Assembly: GCA_015065975.1 (NCBI GenBank)
Contig: SVPG01000004.1
Location: 36,276 to 100,275, forward strand
Direction of reading: 5' to 3'
From: Oscillospiraceae bacterium
Lineage (GTDB): Bacteria; Bacillota; Clostridia; Oscillospirales; Acutalibacteraceae
DNA length: 64,000 nucleotides
The notes under the pieces are model-generated. The model ran no database searches. It had not been told where the DNA came from and saw only the letters and a program-made list of their open reading frames with translations. Numbering within the stretch: the first letter of the stretch is position 1; the number at the start of each line of letters is the position of its first letter. This document shows, piece by piece, positions 39,172 through 48,083 of the stretch. The position numbers were made by a program, and so were the translations under genes.

Positions 39172-41712
39172 TTAATCCTCGGTCTTATATTCTCTGAGCT
39201 TAGCTATATAATAGCCGTCCTCGGTTCTGTTGAGAATATACTCCATTGTCTTGTAATATGACTGCTCGGAGTCGTCGTCTGCGATAGCGCTGGCGCTCTT
39301 GTAGCCGACGGTGAATTCAATGGTACCGCTCTTTACCTTCGGTGAGCCGATGATGTCTGCGGCGACATCGCCGAAACCTGTCTGCTCGACGTGGAATACG
39401 TCGTTGAGATCGTCATAGAAATAACCGCTCGATTCGGCTGAGATCGTGGAACTCATGCTCTCGAAATCGATGGTTGCCGATTCGCCGAAGAGACGCTTTG
39501 TCTGAGCGAGAACATCAGCGGAAGGAACGAGAGAACGGTTGCTGTCGTCGGTCGGGTAGGGAGTATCGGCGGAATCGATTGCCGCAACAAGCGAACATTC
39601 GAGCAGCTTATCCTTACCGATAGCTTCCCATGATTCAAATTCGCCGATATCGGTGTATACGACAGGCATGATGAAATCAACATATTCGTCGTTCTTTGAG
39701 GATTTTGAACTGCAGGTCTGAAGTGAGCTGAAAAGCGTGAGAAGAATAAATCCAAGACCTACAAGCGCCAGAGCAAGAGTCATCGCTCCTGCGATGGTCG
39801 AAATCTTTCTTTTTGTTTTCTTAGATATATTACCCATGTCGTCTCCTTCGCTGAGCCATTGCTCAAGAAATTCATCGTCATCAATATATGACGGAAGTTT
39901 TATGCCCTTCGGTATTTCAAATACTGCGGTTGAGCCTTCGGGGTGGTTGCGGCGGATAAAGAGGGCGTCGTCCTGCTTTGAAAGGATATCGTCGGAATCG
40001 CTTTCGGAAGAGGGAGAGTAGACGCGCATATCATCGTCTTCATCGTCGTCTTCCTGCGTGCGGTGCATTGTGTAGGACGATGTTGTGAGTGTTCGCTTGA
40101 CAAATGAAGGGGCGATGATCATATCATCGTCTTCTTCGTCCTCGACCGCTTCGACCTCTTCGTCCTCGTCCTCAGACTCTTCCTCATCGTCTTCATCGGA
40201 TTCGTCGTCATCGTCGGACTCTTCTTCGATTTCGTCCTCGTCCTCTTCGTCTTCGGACTCCTCGATGTCGCCGTCTTCGTATTCTTCGTCGTCTTCGTAT
40301 TCGGACTCATCATCGCCGTCGAGATCCTCGTCGGTGTAGATAAGAACCTGTTCCTCTTCCTCGTCGTCAGAGGTGGCCTCGTCCTCTTCGTCAGACTCTG
40401 TTCCGTCCGTGTATTCATCTGTATCCGAGTCGTCCTCAGATTCCTCGATATCGTCATGAATATCATCGTCCGCGAGATCGGTTTCCTCAAAGACTTCCTC
40501 GTCCTCAAGGAGCTCCTCGTCGGTCTGTGAATCCTCGCTGTTGATCAGATCTTCATCAGTATAAATTAACATATCGTTTTCAGCTTCATCCTCGGGTTCT
40601 GTTTCCAATTCATCTTCATCTTCGTAAGGGATATCGTCAATATTGTCCGATTCGGGCTCGGGCGATTCTTCCTCGTCATCGGTCGGATCATCGGAGATGT
40701 CTTCCGACTCCTCCTCGGAGAATTCGTCGTCAAACTCATCGTCGAAATCGTCCTCAAAATCCGTCTCGGATTCCTTTTCGGGTTCTTCCTGCTCAGGAGT
40801 TTCCTGCTCGGGATCAACCTGCTCAGGTTCTTCTTGCTCGGGAATGATGAGGGGGACGGCAGACGCGTCATCTTCGGTATCGGAATCAGTTTCAGTTTCC
40901 TGATCGTCCTCGGGTTCATTTTCGTCTGCTGCTTCGGGAATGATAACGGCGGCTGCAGGCTCCTTGGCAGCAGGCTCTTCGTCATCGGCAGGCTCTTTGC
41001 TGTCGGTATCGGGCAGGTCGATGTCTGTAACTATGACAGGAGCGACGGAGGTGCCGTTTTGCTCTTCATCTTCACCGTCTGTATCGGCAATGATAACGGG
41101 AGCAACTGCGGCAGCGGCGTTCTCCCTGCTTTCCTCGGGCATAACGACGGGAATCCAGCGCATTTCGGTCTCGCCGTTTTCGCCGACGAGAGGAATGGCG
41201 ATCAGAGGCTTGCCCTCGGGAGAAAGTCTTATTTCAGGCTGTGCCGACTGAGGCGCAGGTGCAGGTGCAGGCTTCGGTGCCTGCGCGGCAGCTGTTTCGC
41301 TTGCCGCTTCGCGCCTTATCTCGTCCATTCGTCGGAGCAGAGCTTCGTTTTCGGAGACGGAAGGTGCTTCGGTTGTGATCGACGGACGGTTCTTTTTTCT
41401 GTTGGGTGAATACTCTCTTCTGTGAACGCGTGCAGCAGGCGTCTCGTGAACAGGGGGGACAGGCTGCACCGTTTGCTGAGGAGTGTTGACGGCAGGAGGC
41501 GGTGCGATGTTCGGCTGAGCCTCGTTTCTTCTGCTGTCGATTGCGTCAGGTCTGTAAATGCCGCCGGGATGTGTTCCGGGAGGCAGATAGCCTGTGTATG
41601 GATTCGGGCGATTGCTGCCGTATTTTTCGCTGTATTTCTGCGTTTTCTGCTGATAACGCTTTCTCTGCGGAACATTCTGCGGCTTACCGCCGTTGTTTGA
41701 TGAATAAGCCAT
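39172..41712 (-). CDS. Large acidic single-pass membrane protein of unknown function
   Basis: An 846-residue protein. Residues 1-120 are basic, Asn/Gln/Pro-rich; about 120-205 form a mixed helix/proline segment; about 206-535 are extremely acidic, with long Asp/Glu/Ser runs and repeated short units such as LIYTDEDL (seen twice, plus near copies) and APVI(I/V)xD. A hydrophilic linker leads to one membrane helix (about 641-661) and a roughly 185-residue outer domain ending AKLREYKTED. I recognise no named domain. Start ATG 41712; AAAGGGGGA upstream is the likely binding site. The acidic part, read on the opposite strand, is a Ser-rich open frame with no gene character. Confidence 0.75.
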   Translation of the reverse strand: MAYSSNNGGKPQNVPQRKRYQQKTQKYSEKYGSNRPNPYTGYLPPGTHPGGIYRPDAIDSRRNEAQPNIAPPPAVNTPQQTVQPVPPVHETPAARVHRREYSPNRKKNRPSITTEAPSVSENEALLRRMDEIRREAASETAAAQAPKPAPAPAPQSAQPEIRLSPEGKPLIAIPLVGENGETEMRWIPVVMPEESRENAAAAVAPVIIADTDGEDEEQNGTSVAPVIVTDIDLPDTDSKEPADDEEPAAKEPAAAVIIPEAADENEPEDDQETETDSDTEDDASAVPLIIPEQEEPEQVDPEQETPEQEEPEKESETDFEDDFDDEFDDEFSEEESEDISDDPTDDEEESPEPESDNIDDIPYEDEDELETEPEDEAENDMLIYTDEDLINSEDSQTDEELLEDEEVFEETDLADDDIHDDIEESEDDSDTDEYTDGTESDEEDEATSDDEEEEQVLIYTDEDLDGDDESEYEDDEEYEDGDIEESEDEEDEDEIEEESDDDDESDEDDEEESEDEDEEVEAVEDEEDDDMIIAPSFVKRTLTTSSYTMHRTQEDDDEDDDMRVYSPSSESDSDDILSKQDDALFIRRNHPEGSTAVFEIPKGIKLPSYIDDDEFLEQWLSEGDDMGNISKKTKRKISTIAGAMTLALALVGLGFILLTLFSSLQTCSSKSSKNDEYVDFIMPVVYTDIGEFESWEAIGKDKLLECSLVAAIDSADTPYPTDDSNRSLVPSADVLAQTKRLFGESATIDFESMSSTISAESSGYFYDDLNDVFHVEQTGFGDVAADIIGSPKVKSGTIEFTVGYKSASAIADDDSEQSYYKTMEYILNRTEDGYYIAKLREYKTED

Positions 41713-41754
41713 CAGGCAACAATCCCCCTTTCAAAACTCTAAAAAATATCAGAT

Positions 41755-42999
41755 TTATCTTATCTGACCGTCGCCCTCGATGATGAACTTCATGCTTGTG
41801 AGCTCGCGCAGACCCATAGGTCCTCTTGCGTGAAGCTTCTGGGTGGAAATTCCAATCTCGGCGCCCAGTCCGAAAACGCCGCCGTCGGTGAAACGTGTGG
41901 AGGCATTGACGTAAACTGCTGCGGCATCGACTGTCGATGTGAACAGTCGGGCGTTTGCAAAATCGGAGGTTATGATGCACTCGCTGTGACCTGTGCTGTA
42001 TTTTGCAATATGTGCGATAGCGTCATCGATGCTGTCAACAACACGGCAGGCGAGAATGTAATCGAGAAATTCGGTCGAATAATCGTCATCGGTGACGGGA
42101 ACAACGCTGTTTCCGAGGATTCGGACGGTTTCCTCATCGCCTCTGAGCTCGACATTCTTTTCCTGCAGCTTTGCGTAAATCTCGGGGAGAACACGCTCGG
42201 CAGCGTCCTTATGGACGAGAAGAGTCTCCATAGCGTTGCAGACGCTGGGTCTGGAGGTCTTTGCGTTATATACGATATCGACAGCCATATCGGTCTTTGC
42301 CGAAGCGTCGATGAATACGTGGCAGTTGCCGACACCTGTTTCGATGACGGGAACGGTAGCGTTGTCAACTACGGCACGAATGAGTCCTGCGCCGCCTCTC
42401 GGGATAAGAACGTCAAGAGTGCGCAGACGCATGAGAGCGGTTGAGCTCTCTCTCGATGTGTCCTCGATGAGCTGGACACAGTCCTCGGGCAGATCGACCG
42501 AAGCGACAGCTGCACGAAGCACATTCATGATTGCGATATTGGAATTTATTGCTTCCTTGCCGCCGCGAAGGATACAGCAGTTGCCCGACTTGAGGCAGAG
42601 TGCAGCAGCGTCCGACGTAACGTTCGGACGAGCTTCGTATATGATTCCGATAACGCCGAGAGGTACTCTGATCTTTCTGATGGAAATGCCGTTGGGACGA
42701 ATGCCGCCGTCCATGACCTCGCCGATGGGGTCGGCGAGAGCGGCAGTTTCCTCAATACCGACAGCCATTCCCTTGATTCTTTCGGGAGTGAGGCTGAGAC
42801 GGTCGAGAAGAGCCTTGCTCAGTCCGTTTGTCTTTCCGTTTTCGATATCTATGCTGTTTGCTGCGAGAATAGCGTCGCAGTTGTCGATAAGCGCCTTTGC
42901 CATAGCATAAAGCGCGTCATTTTTCTGTGAAGTACCTGCGCATGAAAGAACGCGTGAAGCGGTCTTTGCGCGGTCACCCATTTCAATTACGGTTGCCAT
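41755..42999 (-). CDS. proA: Gamma-glutamyl phosphate reductase
   Basis: A 414-residue enzyme for the second step of proline biosynthesis (glutamyl phosphate to glutamate semialdehyde). Family features: VPLGVIGIIYEARPNVTSDAAALCLKSGN, the GGKEAINSN block, and the region around the catalytic Cys in SRPSVCNAMETLLVH; the end has RGPMGLRELTS. The frame reaches back to an ATG at 43059 that overlaps the proB stop, but that has no binding site. ATG 42999 has GAGAGGTG eight bases ahead and gives the usual family start and length, so it is preferred. Confidence 0.95.
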   Translation of the reverse strand: MATVIEMGDRAKTASRVLSCAGTSQKNDALYAMAKALIDNCDAILAANSIDIENGKTNGLSKALLDRLSLTPERIKGMAVGIEETAALADPIGEVMDGGIRPNGISIRKIRVPLGVIGIIYEARPNVTSDAAALCLKSGNCCILRGGKEAINSNIAIMNVLRAAVASVDLPEDCVQLIEDTSRESSTALMRLRTLDVLIPRGGAGLIRAVVDNATVPVIETGVGNCHVFIDASAKTDMAVDIVYNAKTSRPSVCNAMETLLVHKDAAERVLPEIYAKLQEKNVELRGDEETVRILGNSVVPVTDDDYSTEFLDYILACRVVDSIDDAIAHIAKYSTGHSECIITSDFANARLFTSTVDAAAVYVNASTRFTDGGVFGLGAEIGISTQKLHARGPMGLRELTSMKFIIEGDGQIR

Positions 43000-43055
43000 C
43001 TTAGCTGCACCTCTCAATATTTTTGGGTTTGAAGCGAGCGGTTTATTCAGTATAT

Positions 43056-43856
43056 TCATGATCTTTTGGGAATAAAATGTGTGCCGATCGATTCGCCTTC
43101 GATAAGCTCATAAAGCGATTCGGGACGGCTTCCGCCTATAATGTACGTATCAATGCCCGCGCCGCATGCCATTTCAGCGGCGGCGATCTTTGTTGCCATT
43201 CCGCCCGTGCCGCGTTTTGAACCGCGGCCTCCCGCGACGGAGCGAATGCTGTCGTTTATCTCGAGAACGACGGGAATGCGTACAGCGTCCTCGTTGCTCT
43301 GAGGATTGCGGTCATAGAGACCGTCGATATCGGTCAGCATAACGAGAGAATCGGCGCCGATAAGCTTTGCAACGATAGCTGAGAGATTGTCGTTGTCGCC
43401 TATGTTCTGACCTTCGAGCTCGTCGACGGCAACAGCATCGTTTTCGTTGATGATCGGGATTATTGAAAGCTCGAGAAGCGCGTTGAGGCAGTTTGTGACG
43501 TGGCTTCTGCGCTGGTCGTGGTCGACGATATCGCCCTCGATAAGAACCTGGGCGCAGCGTCTTCCGTACTCGCCGAAAAGCTTGTCGTAAAGGAACATCA
43601 GCTCACACTGACCGACAGCGGCCATTGCCTGTCTGCCTGCGGTGTCGGAAGGTCGCTCGGAAAGTCCCATTTTGCCGACGCCGATGCCGACAGCACCGGA
43701 GGTTACGAGAACGATCTGCATACCCGTGTTGACAAGATCGGAAAGAACACGGCAGAGACGCTCAAGACCGCGGATATTCGGTGTTCCGTTATCGTGAGTT
43801 ATGGTCGATGTACCGACCTTGATTACAACTCTTTTTGCCTGAGAAAGCTGAGCCAT
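43056..43856 (-). CDS. proB: Glutamate 5-kinase (without PUA domain)
   Basis: A 266-residue kinase for the first step of proline biosynthesis. Amino-acid kinase fold motifs: VVIKVGTSTI at the start, VTSGAVGIGVGKMGL, INENDAVAVDE, DNLSAIVAKLIGAD and the GTGGMATKIAAAEMA motif. The C-terminal PUA domain of the Escherichia coli enzyme is absent, as is common in Firmicutes. Start ATG 43856 with GGGATGAT-like site upstream. Own promoter at 43919-43947. Confidence 0.96.
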   Translation of the reverse strand: MAQLSQAKRVVIKVGTSTITHDNGTPNIRGLERLCRVLSDLVNTGMQIVLVTSGAVGIGVGKMGLSERPSDTAGRQAMAAVGQCELMFLYDKLFGEYGRRCAQVLIEGDIVDHDQRRSHVTNCLNALLELSIIPIINENDAVAVDELEGQNIGDNDNLSAIVAKLIGADSLVMLTDIDGLYDRNPQSNEDAVRIPVVLEINDSIRSVAGGRGSKRGTGGMATKIAAAEMACGAGIDTYIIGGSRPESLYELIEGESIGTHFIPKRS

Positions 43857-43918
43857 CTGAAGAAATCATCCCTTTGAAATATGTCGAATTTTATCGAAAC
43901 TAAAAACTAACAAACTAT

Positions 43919-43947
43919 ATTATATCAAAAAATCGAAGTTTGTACAA
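43919..43947 (-). promoter_or_regulatory. Promoter of proBA within the 3' end of the M16 gene
   Basis: On the minus strand: TTGTAC (43947-43942), 17-base spacer ending TGA, TATAAT (43924-43919), i.e. an extended -10. The -35 and spacer are inside the last codons of the M16 peptidase gene. Confidence 0.72.
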
Positions 43948-45202
43948 TCCCCGAATAATAATCAACATCGCGAACTTTTCCCGCCGCACATATGGAAATA
44001 TTGTCAAAATCCACAATTTGACGTGCGGCTTCGTTGACCTGATCGAGGGTGATGGAATCGATCGATTCGATTATCTCGTCCTCGGTTCGTATATGTCCTC
44101 TGAGGAGCTCGCTGCGTCCCATATGACCTGCGGCGGCAGAATTGCCTTCGAGTCCCATTATGATCGAGGCTTTTATCTGTTCCTTTGCACGGCTGAGCTC
44201 GTCGGGGGTGACGCCGTCACGGCGCAGACGGCAGAGCTCGCGGACTATCTCGCGTATTGCCGCCTCCTCATTTGCGGGCGATACGGCTGCGTCGATCTCA
44301 AAAAGTCCTTCCTTGAGATAGGGAGTGGAGGAGGAACCGACGGAATATGCGAGACCGAGCTCTTCGCGTATGCGCTGGAAAAGACGCGAGGAGGAAGAGC
44401 CGCCGCATATTGAATTGAATACGGCGATCGGATTTTTTGCTTTGTCTTCGAGAGAGACTGAGGGGAATCCGAGCGCAAGATGAATCTGCTCAAAGTCGCG
44501 CTCGATAACCGTTATGCCCTTGTTGTAACGAGCTTCCTCGGCGAGGTACGGCTGATCGCCGTGAGGGAGTCTGCCGAGTGTGGACGAGATTATTTCGAGT
44601 ATCGTGTCGCGGTGGAATCTGCCCGATACTGCGCAGACGATTCTCGAGCCTGTGTACTGCTGTGCCATATGTGCGCGCAGGTCATCGGCGGTCATTTCGG
44701 AAATTATCTGTCTCGTGCCGAGAATGTTTGAGCCGAGCATGCTGCCCTGCCATACGGAGGCGTACAGACCGTCGATGAGAAGGTCGTCGGGGCTGTCCTC
44801 GTACATTCCTATCTCCTCGAGGATAACGCCGCGCTCGGTATCCATATCGGTGTTGTCGAGCTTTGAGCAGGTCAGCATATCACAGAGCACATCGAGCGCA
44901 AGGGGGATATGCGAGTCGAGAGCCCTTGCGTAATAGCAGGTGTACTCCTTAGTGGTATATGCGTTGAGCTGTCCGCCTATGCCATCGGTTTCCTCCGCGA
45001 TGTCACGTGCTGTCCTGCGCTGTGTGCCTTTGAAGAGCATATGCTCGATGAAATGGGAAACTCCGCCCCGCTCGGGAGCCTCAAAGCGTGTTCCCGAACC
45101 GACCCATATGCTGACGCAGGCGCTTCTCGAACGGTCGTCAGGCAGGAGGAGAATACGAAGTCCGTTGGGAAGAACCAGTTTTTCAATAAGACTAAAATCC
45201 AT
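43925..45202 (-). CDS. M16-family zinc peptidase (YmxG-like)
   Basis: A 425-residue insulinase/processing-peptidase-type protein. The inverted zinc motif HxxEH is present (GVSHFIEHMLFKGT, near residue 47), with the distal Glu in the following helix, so the N-terminal domain looks active. The C-terminal half has the family's inactive-like domain with RIREELGLAYSVGSSS. Length matches single-chain bacterial M16B proteins. Start ATG 45202 after GGTGAT. It follows pnp, as in Bacillus (rpsO-pnp-ymxG), but a strong terminator lies between. Confidence 0.93.
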   Translation of the reverse strand: MDFSLIEKLVLPNGLRILLLPDDRSRSACVSIWVGSGTRFEAPERGGVSHFIEHMLFKGTQRRTARDIAEETDGIGGQLNAYTTKEYTCYYARALDSHIPLALDVLCDMLTCSKLDNTDMDTERGVILEEIGMYEDSPDDLLIDGLYASVWQGSMLGSNILGTRQIISEMTADDLRAHMAQQYTGSRIVCAVSGRFHRDTILEIISSTLGRLPHGDQPYLAEEARYNKGITVIERDFEQIHLALGFPSVSLEDKAKNPIAVFNSICGGSSSSRLFQRIREELGLAYSVGSSSTPYLKEGLFEIDAAVSPANEEAAIREIVRELCRLRRDGVTPDELSRAKEQIKASIIMGLEGNSAAAGHMGRSELLRGHIRTEDEIIESIDSITLDQVNEAARQIVDFDNISICAAGKVRDVDYYSGIVQTSIF

Positions 45203-45218
45203 AAAATCACCCGATGAA

Positions 45219-45252
45219 AAAATATGCGCCGCGCCAAAAGAGGCGCGGCGCG
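45219..45252 (-). terminator. Terminator after pnp
   Basis: A 10-bp all-GC stem (GGCGCGGCGC with GCGCCGCGCC), six-base loop, followed on the minus strand by ATATTTTTT. It ends about 15 bases before the M16 gene start. Confidence 0.92.
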
Positions 45253-45264
45253 TTATCTGAAATA

Positions 45265-47472
45265 TCAGTTGTTATTGTTGTAGTTGCGGCGACGGTTGTT
45301 GTCACGGTTGTTGTAGCCGCCCTCGCGTCTCTGCGGACGTGCGGGACGCTCGGAAAGGGTGTTCTCGGGAACGAGTCCCTCAACCTCGATAAGAGCCTCT
45401 CGGCGGGAGAGATTGAGTCTGCCCTTGTCGTCGATGGGGAGAACCTTGACCATGACCTGATCGCCGATGTTGACAACGTCGGTGACCTTCTCGGTGCGCT
45501 TGACATCGAGATGGCTGATGTGAACAAGACCTTCCTTGCCCGGAGCGATCTCAACAAATGCGCCGAACTCCATGATTCTGGTGACAACGCCGTTGAAGAT
45601 TGCGCCGACCTCGGGATCGTTTGCGATGAGGTTGACGATGTCGAGTGCACGGCGGCAGTTGTCGATATCGGTGCCGCAGATGAAGCACTTGCCGTCGTCC
45701 TCGATGTCGATCTTTACGCCGCATTCTGCAGATATCTTCTGAATGACCTTTCCGCCGGAACCGATAACCTCGCGGATCTTGTCAACGGGAACGGTTGTGG
45801 AAAGCATCTTGGGAGCGTACTTGGAAAGATCCTTGCGGGGCTCGGGGATAGCCTTGAGCATGATCTCATCAAGGATGTAGATACGAGCCTTGTGAGTCTT
45901 CTCGAGAGCTTCCTTGACCATCTCGGGAGTGAGACCGCTGATCTTGAGGTCCATCTGGATAGCAGTGATACCCTCATGAGTACCTGCAACCTTGAAGTCC
46001 ATATCGCCGAAGAAGTCCTCAAGACCCTGAATATCGACCATTGTCATCCAGCGGTCGCCCTCGGTGATAAGTCCGCAGGAGATACCTGCAACGGGAGCCT
46101 TGATGGGAACACCTGCGTCCATAAGAGCAAGAGTGGAGCCGCAGACGGAACCCTGAGAGGTGGAACCGTTGGAGGAAACAACCTCGGATACAAGGCGGAG
46201 TGCATAGGGGAACTCAACCTCGCTGGGGATTACAGGGAGAAGAGCTCTCTCTGCAAGTGCACCGTGACCGATCTCGCGGCGTCCGGGGCCTCTGGAGGGC
46301 TTGGTCTCGCCGACGGAATAGGACGGGAAGTTGTAGTGATGCATATAACGCTTGAACTCTTCGCCGTCGATGCCGTCAAGAAGCTGACGGTCGCTGACAG
46401 GTCCGAGTGTTACGGTTGTGAGAACCTGAGTCTGACCTCTGGTGAAAAGTCCCGAACCGTGTGTTCTCGGGAGAATGCTGACTTCGCTGGCGAGAGGTCT
46501 GATCTCGTCCATCTTTCTGCCGTCAACACGCTTCTGCTCGTCGAGCAGCCAGCGGCGAACAACGAACTTCTGGGTCTTGTAGAGACACTCGTCGATCTTT
46601 GCCTCGCACTCGGGATAAATCTCGTCGAACTTCTCATGAACCTTCTCGTAGATGGGCTTGAGACGCTCGTCGCGGACAAGCTTGTCGTCGGTGTCGAGAG
46701 CGATGCGGATATCGTCGATAGCGAACTCCTTGACAGCCTCGAACATCTCCTCGTCGGGCTCATTGGAGGGATAGGTGAACTTATCCTTGCCGATCTCAGC
46801 CTTGATGCCCTTGATGAACTCGATGACAGCCTGGTTTGCTTCGTGACCTGCCATGATGCCTGCGTACATATCATCGTCGGAAACGATGTTTGCGCCTGCC
46901 TCGATCATAGCGATACGGCTGTCGGTGGAAGCGACGGTAACAGCCATCTGGCTGACCTCACGCTGTGCCTCGGTGGGGTTGATGACGGGCTTGCCGTCGA
47001 TGAGACCGACAGAAACGGCGCTGATGGGTCCGTTCCAGGGAATGTCGGAGATGGAGATTGCGATGGAAGTACCGATCATAGCGGTGATCTCGGGAGAACA
47101 GTCGGGATCAACGGACATGACGGTTGCAACGATTGCAACGTCGTTTCTCATATCCTTCGGGAAGAGGGGTCTGACAGGACGGTCGATAACTCGCGATGCA
47201 AGGATTGCCTTCTCGGAAGGACGGCCCTCTCTCTTGAGGAAGGAGCCGGGGATCTTGCCGACTGCGTAGAGCTTTTCCTCAAAATCGACCGAAAGGGGGA
47301 AGAAGTCGATGCCGTCTCTCGGCTTTGCCGATGCGGTGACAGCTACGTTGACGACGGTCTCGCCGTAGCGGACAAGACATGCGCCGTTTGCGAGCTGAGC
47401 GATCTTGCCTGTTTCAACGACCAGAGGACGTCCGGCAAGTTCGGTTTCGAAAACCTTGAAATTTTCAAACAT
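45265..47472 (-). CDS. pnp: Polynucleotide phosphorylase
   Basis: A 735-residue 3'-5' exoribonuclease that degrades RNA with phosphate. Two RNase PH-like cores (first with ASRVIDRPVRPLFPKDMRNDV, second with RTHGSGLFTRGQTQVLT and GDMDFKVAGTHEGITAIQMD), then a KH domain (DKIREVIGSGGKVIQKI) and an S1 domain (GVVTRIMEFGAFVEI). A 30-residue tail rich in Arg and Asn ends RRNYNNNN, probably an RNA- or protein-contact tail. Start ATG 47472 after GGAGG. It lies downstream of rpsO, with a 188-bp gap containing a complex hairpin. Confidence 0.98.
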   Translation of the reverse strand: MFENFKVFETELAGRPLVVETGKIAQLANGACLVRYGETVVNVAVTASAKPRDGIDFFPLSVDFEEKLYAVGKIPGSFLKREGRPSEKAILASRVIDRPVRPLFPKDMRNDVAIVATVMSVDPDCSPEITAMIGTSIAISISDIPWNGPISAVSVGLIDGKPVINPTEAQREVSQMAVTVASTDSRIAMIEAGANIVSDDDMYAGIMAGHEANQAVIEFIKGIKAEIGKDKFTYPSNEPDEEMFEAVKEFAIDDIRIALDTDDKLVRDERLKPIYEKVHEKFDEIYPECEAKIDECLYKTQKFVVRRWLLDEQKRVDGRKMDEIRPLASEVSILPRTHGSGLFTRGQTQVLTTVTLGPVSDRQLLDGIDGEEFKRYMHHYNFPSYSVGETKPSRGPGRREIGHGALAERALLPVIPSEVEFPYALRLVSEVVSSNGSTSQGSVCGSTLALMDAGVPIKAPVAGISCGLITEGDRWMTMVDIQGLEDFFGDMDFKVAGTHEGITAIQMDLKISGLTPEMVKEALEKTHKARIYILDEIMLKAIPEPRKDLSKYAPKMLSTTVPVDKIREVIGSGGKVIQKISAECGVKIDIEDDGKCFICGTDIDNCRRALDIVNLIANDPEVGAIFNGVVTRIMEFGAFVEIAPGKEGLVHISHLDVKRTEKVTDVVNIGDQVMVKVLPIDDKGRLNLSRREALIEVEGLVPENTLSERPARPQRREGGYNNRDNNRRRNYNNNN

Positions 47473-47604
47473 TGAATTTTAACCTCCGTATATTTTTACG
47501 AATACACACAGGCTTAGCAATAAAACCGATTCCCGAAAATCACCGTCTCGGGCGCCCGTTTTACCGCTATGCCGCATGTGCAGTCGTTTGATGCGTGTTT
47601 TCTT

Positions 47605-47645
47605 AAAAAAGACTTACAGGCAAGCGGAGGTAAGTCCGCTTGCCC
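47605..47645 (-). terminator. Hairpin/possible pseudoknot and T-run between rpsO and pnp
   Basis: In the minus-strand transcript a 10-bp stem (GGCAAGCGGA with TCCGCTTGCC) has loop CTTACC. Downstream GTAAGTC can pair with that loop (CTTAC) or, by opening the stem, with GACTTAC. Six T follow directly. So one RNA could form a stem-loop plus pseudoknot, or an alternative terminator hairpin next to the T-run. Confidence 0.7.
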
Positions 47646-47660
47646 ATGTCAGTGCAATGA

Positions 47661-47924
47661 TTACTTACGGATACCGAGCTCTGCGATGATTGCACGGTAA
47701 CGCTCTATGTCGATCTTGGTGAGATAGTTGAGAAGGTTTCTTCTGTGACCGACCATCTTGAAGAGACCGCGGCGGGAATGATGATCGTTCTTGTTGACCT
47801 TCAGATGCTCGGTGAGATCGTTGATTCTCTTGGTGAGGATAGCGATCTGTACCTCGGGGGAACCTGTGTCACCCTCGTGGCGAGCGTACTTCTCGATAAT
47901 TGCCTGCTTTTCGTCTTTGATCAT
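47661..47924 (-). CDS. rpsO: 30S ribosomal protein S15
   Basis: An 87-residue protein, almost the standard length. Key parts: [27 protein letters not shown], the [23 protein letters not shown] block that contacts 16S rRNA, and the end [10 protein letters not shown]. The frame is open upstream for 37 codons, but the start is ATG 47924, with GAGGTG about eight bases ahead. A promoter lies 120 bases upstream, leaving a structured leader. S15 represses its own mRNA in many bacteria. Confidence 0.98.
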   Translation of the reverse strand: MIKDEKQAIIEKYARHEGDTGSPEVQIAILTKRINDLTEHLKVNKNDHHSRRGLFKMVGHRRNLLNYLTKIDIERYRAIIAELGIRK

Positions 47925-48044
47925 GGTAATACACCTCATTGAAAATATTTCCGGATACCGCAGCAGCGGGCAGGTGCGTTCCTTAAAAAGGCTTTCCCCC
48001 GAAACCGCGGAGTCGGATAGAATTGCCCGGCGCAAAGCGCCAGC
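47925..48044 (-). promoter_or_regulatory. Structured 5' leader of rpsO (possible S15 autoregulatory element)
   Basis: About 120 bases with several GC-rich inverted repeats, e.g. TGGCGC-TTT-GCGCCG near the 5' end, a GGCTTT/AAAGCC-type segment and a CTGCTGCGG stretch ahead of GAGGTG. S15 binding sites vary between phyla, and I cannot match this to a known type. Confidence 0.35.
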
Positions 48045-48050
48045 CGTGTA

Positions 48051-48079
48051 ATTATATCACAGCACGGGGCAACAGTCAA
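48051..48079 (-). promoter_or_regulatory. Promoter of rpsO
   Basis: On the minus strand: TTGACT (48079-48074), 17-base spacer ending TGA, TATAAT (48056-48051), so an extended -10 with near-consensus -35. Predicted start near 48044. Confidence 0.87.
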
Positions 48080-48083
48080 CAGT

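Noticed and set aside
40085..40903. Ser-rich frames on the plus strand opposite the acidic protein
   Set aside because: They arise because Asp/Glu codons read as Ser codons on the other strand; no start signals.
45214..47475. Open frame of more than 700 codons on the plus strand opposite pnp
   Set aside because: It mirrors pnp codon for codon; its Asp/Leu/Val-rich sequence is a shadow of GC-biased codons and it has no ribosome binding site or family features.
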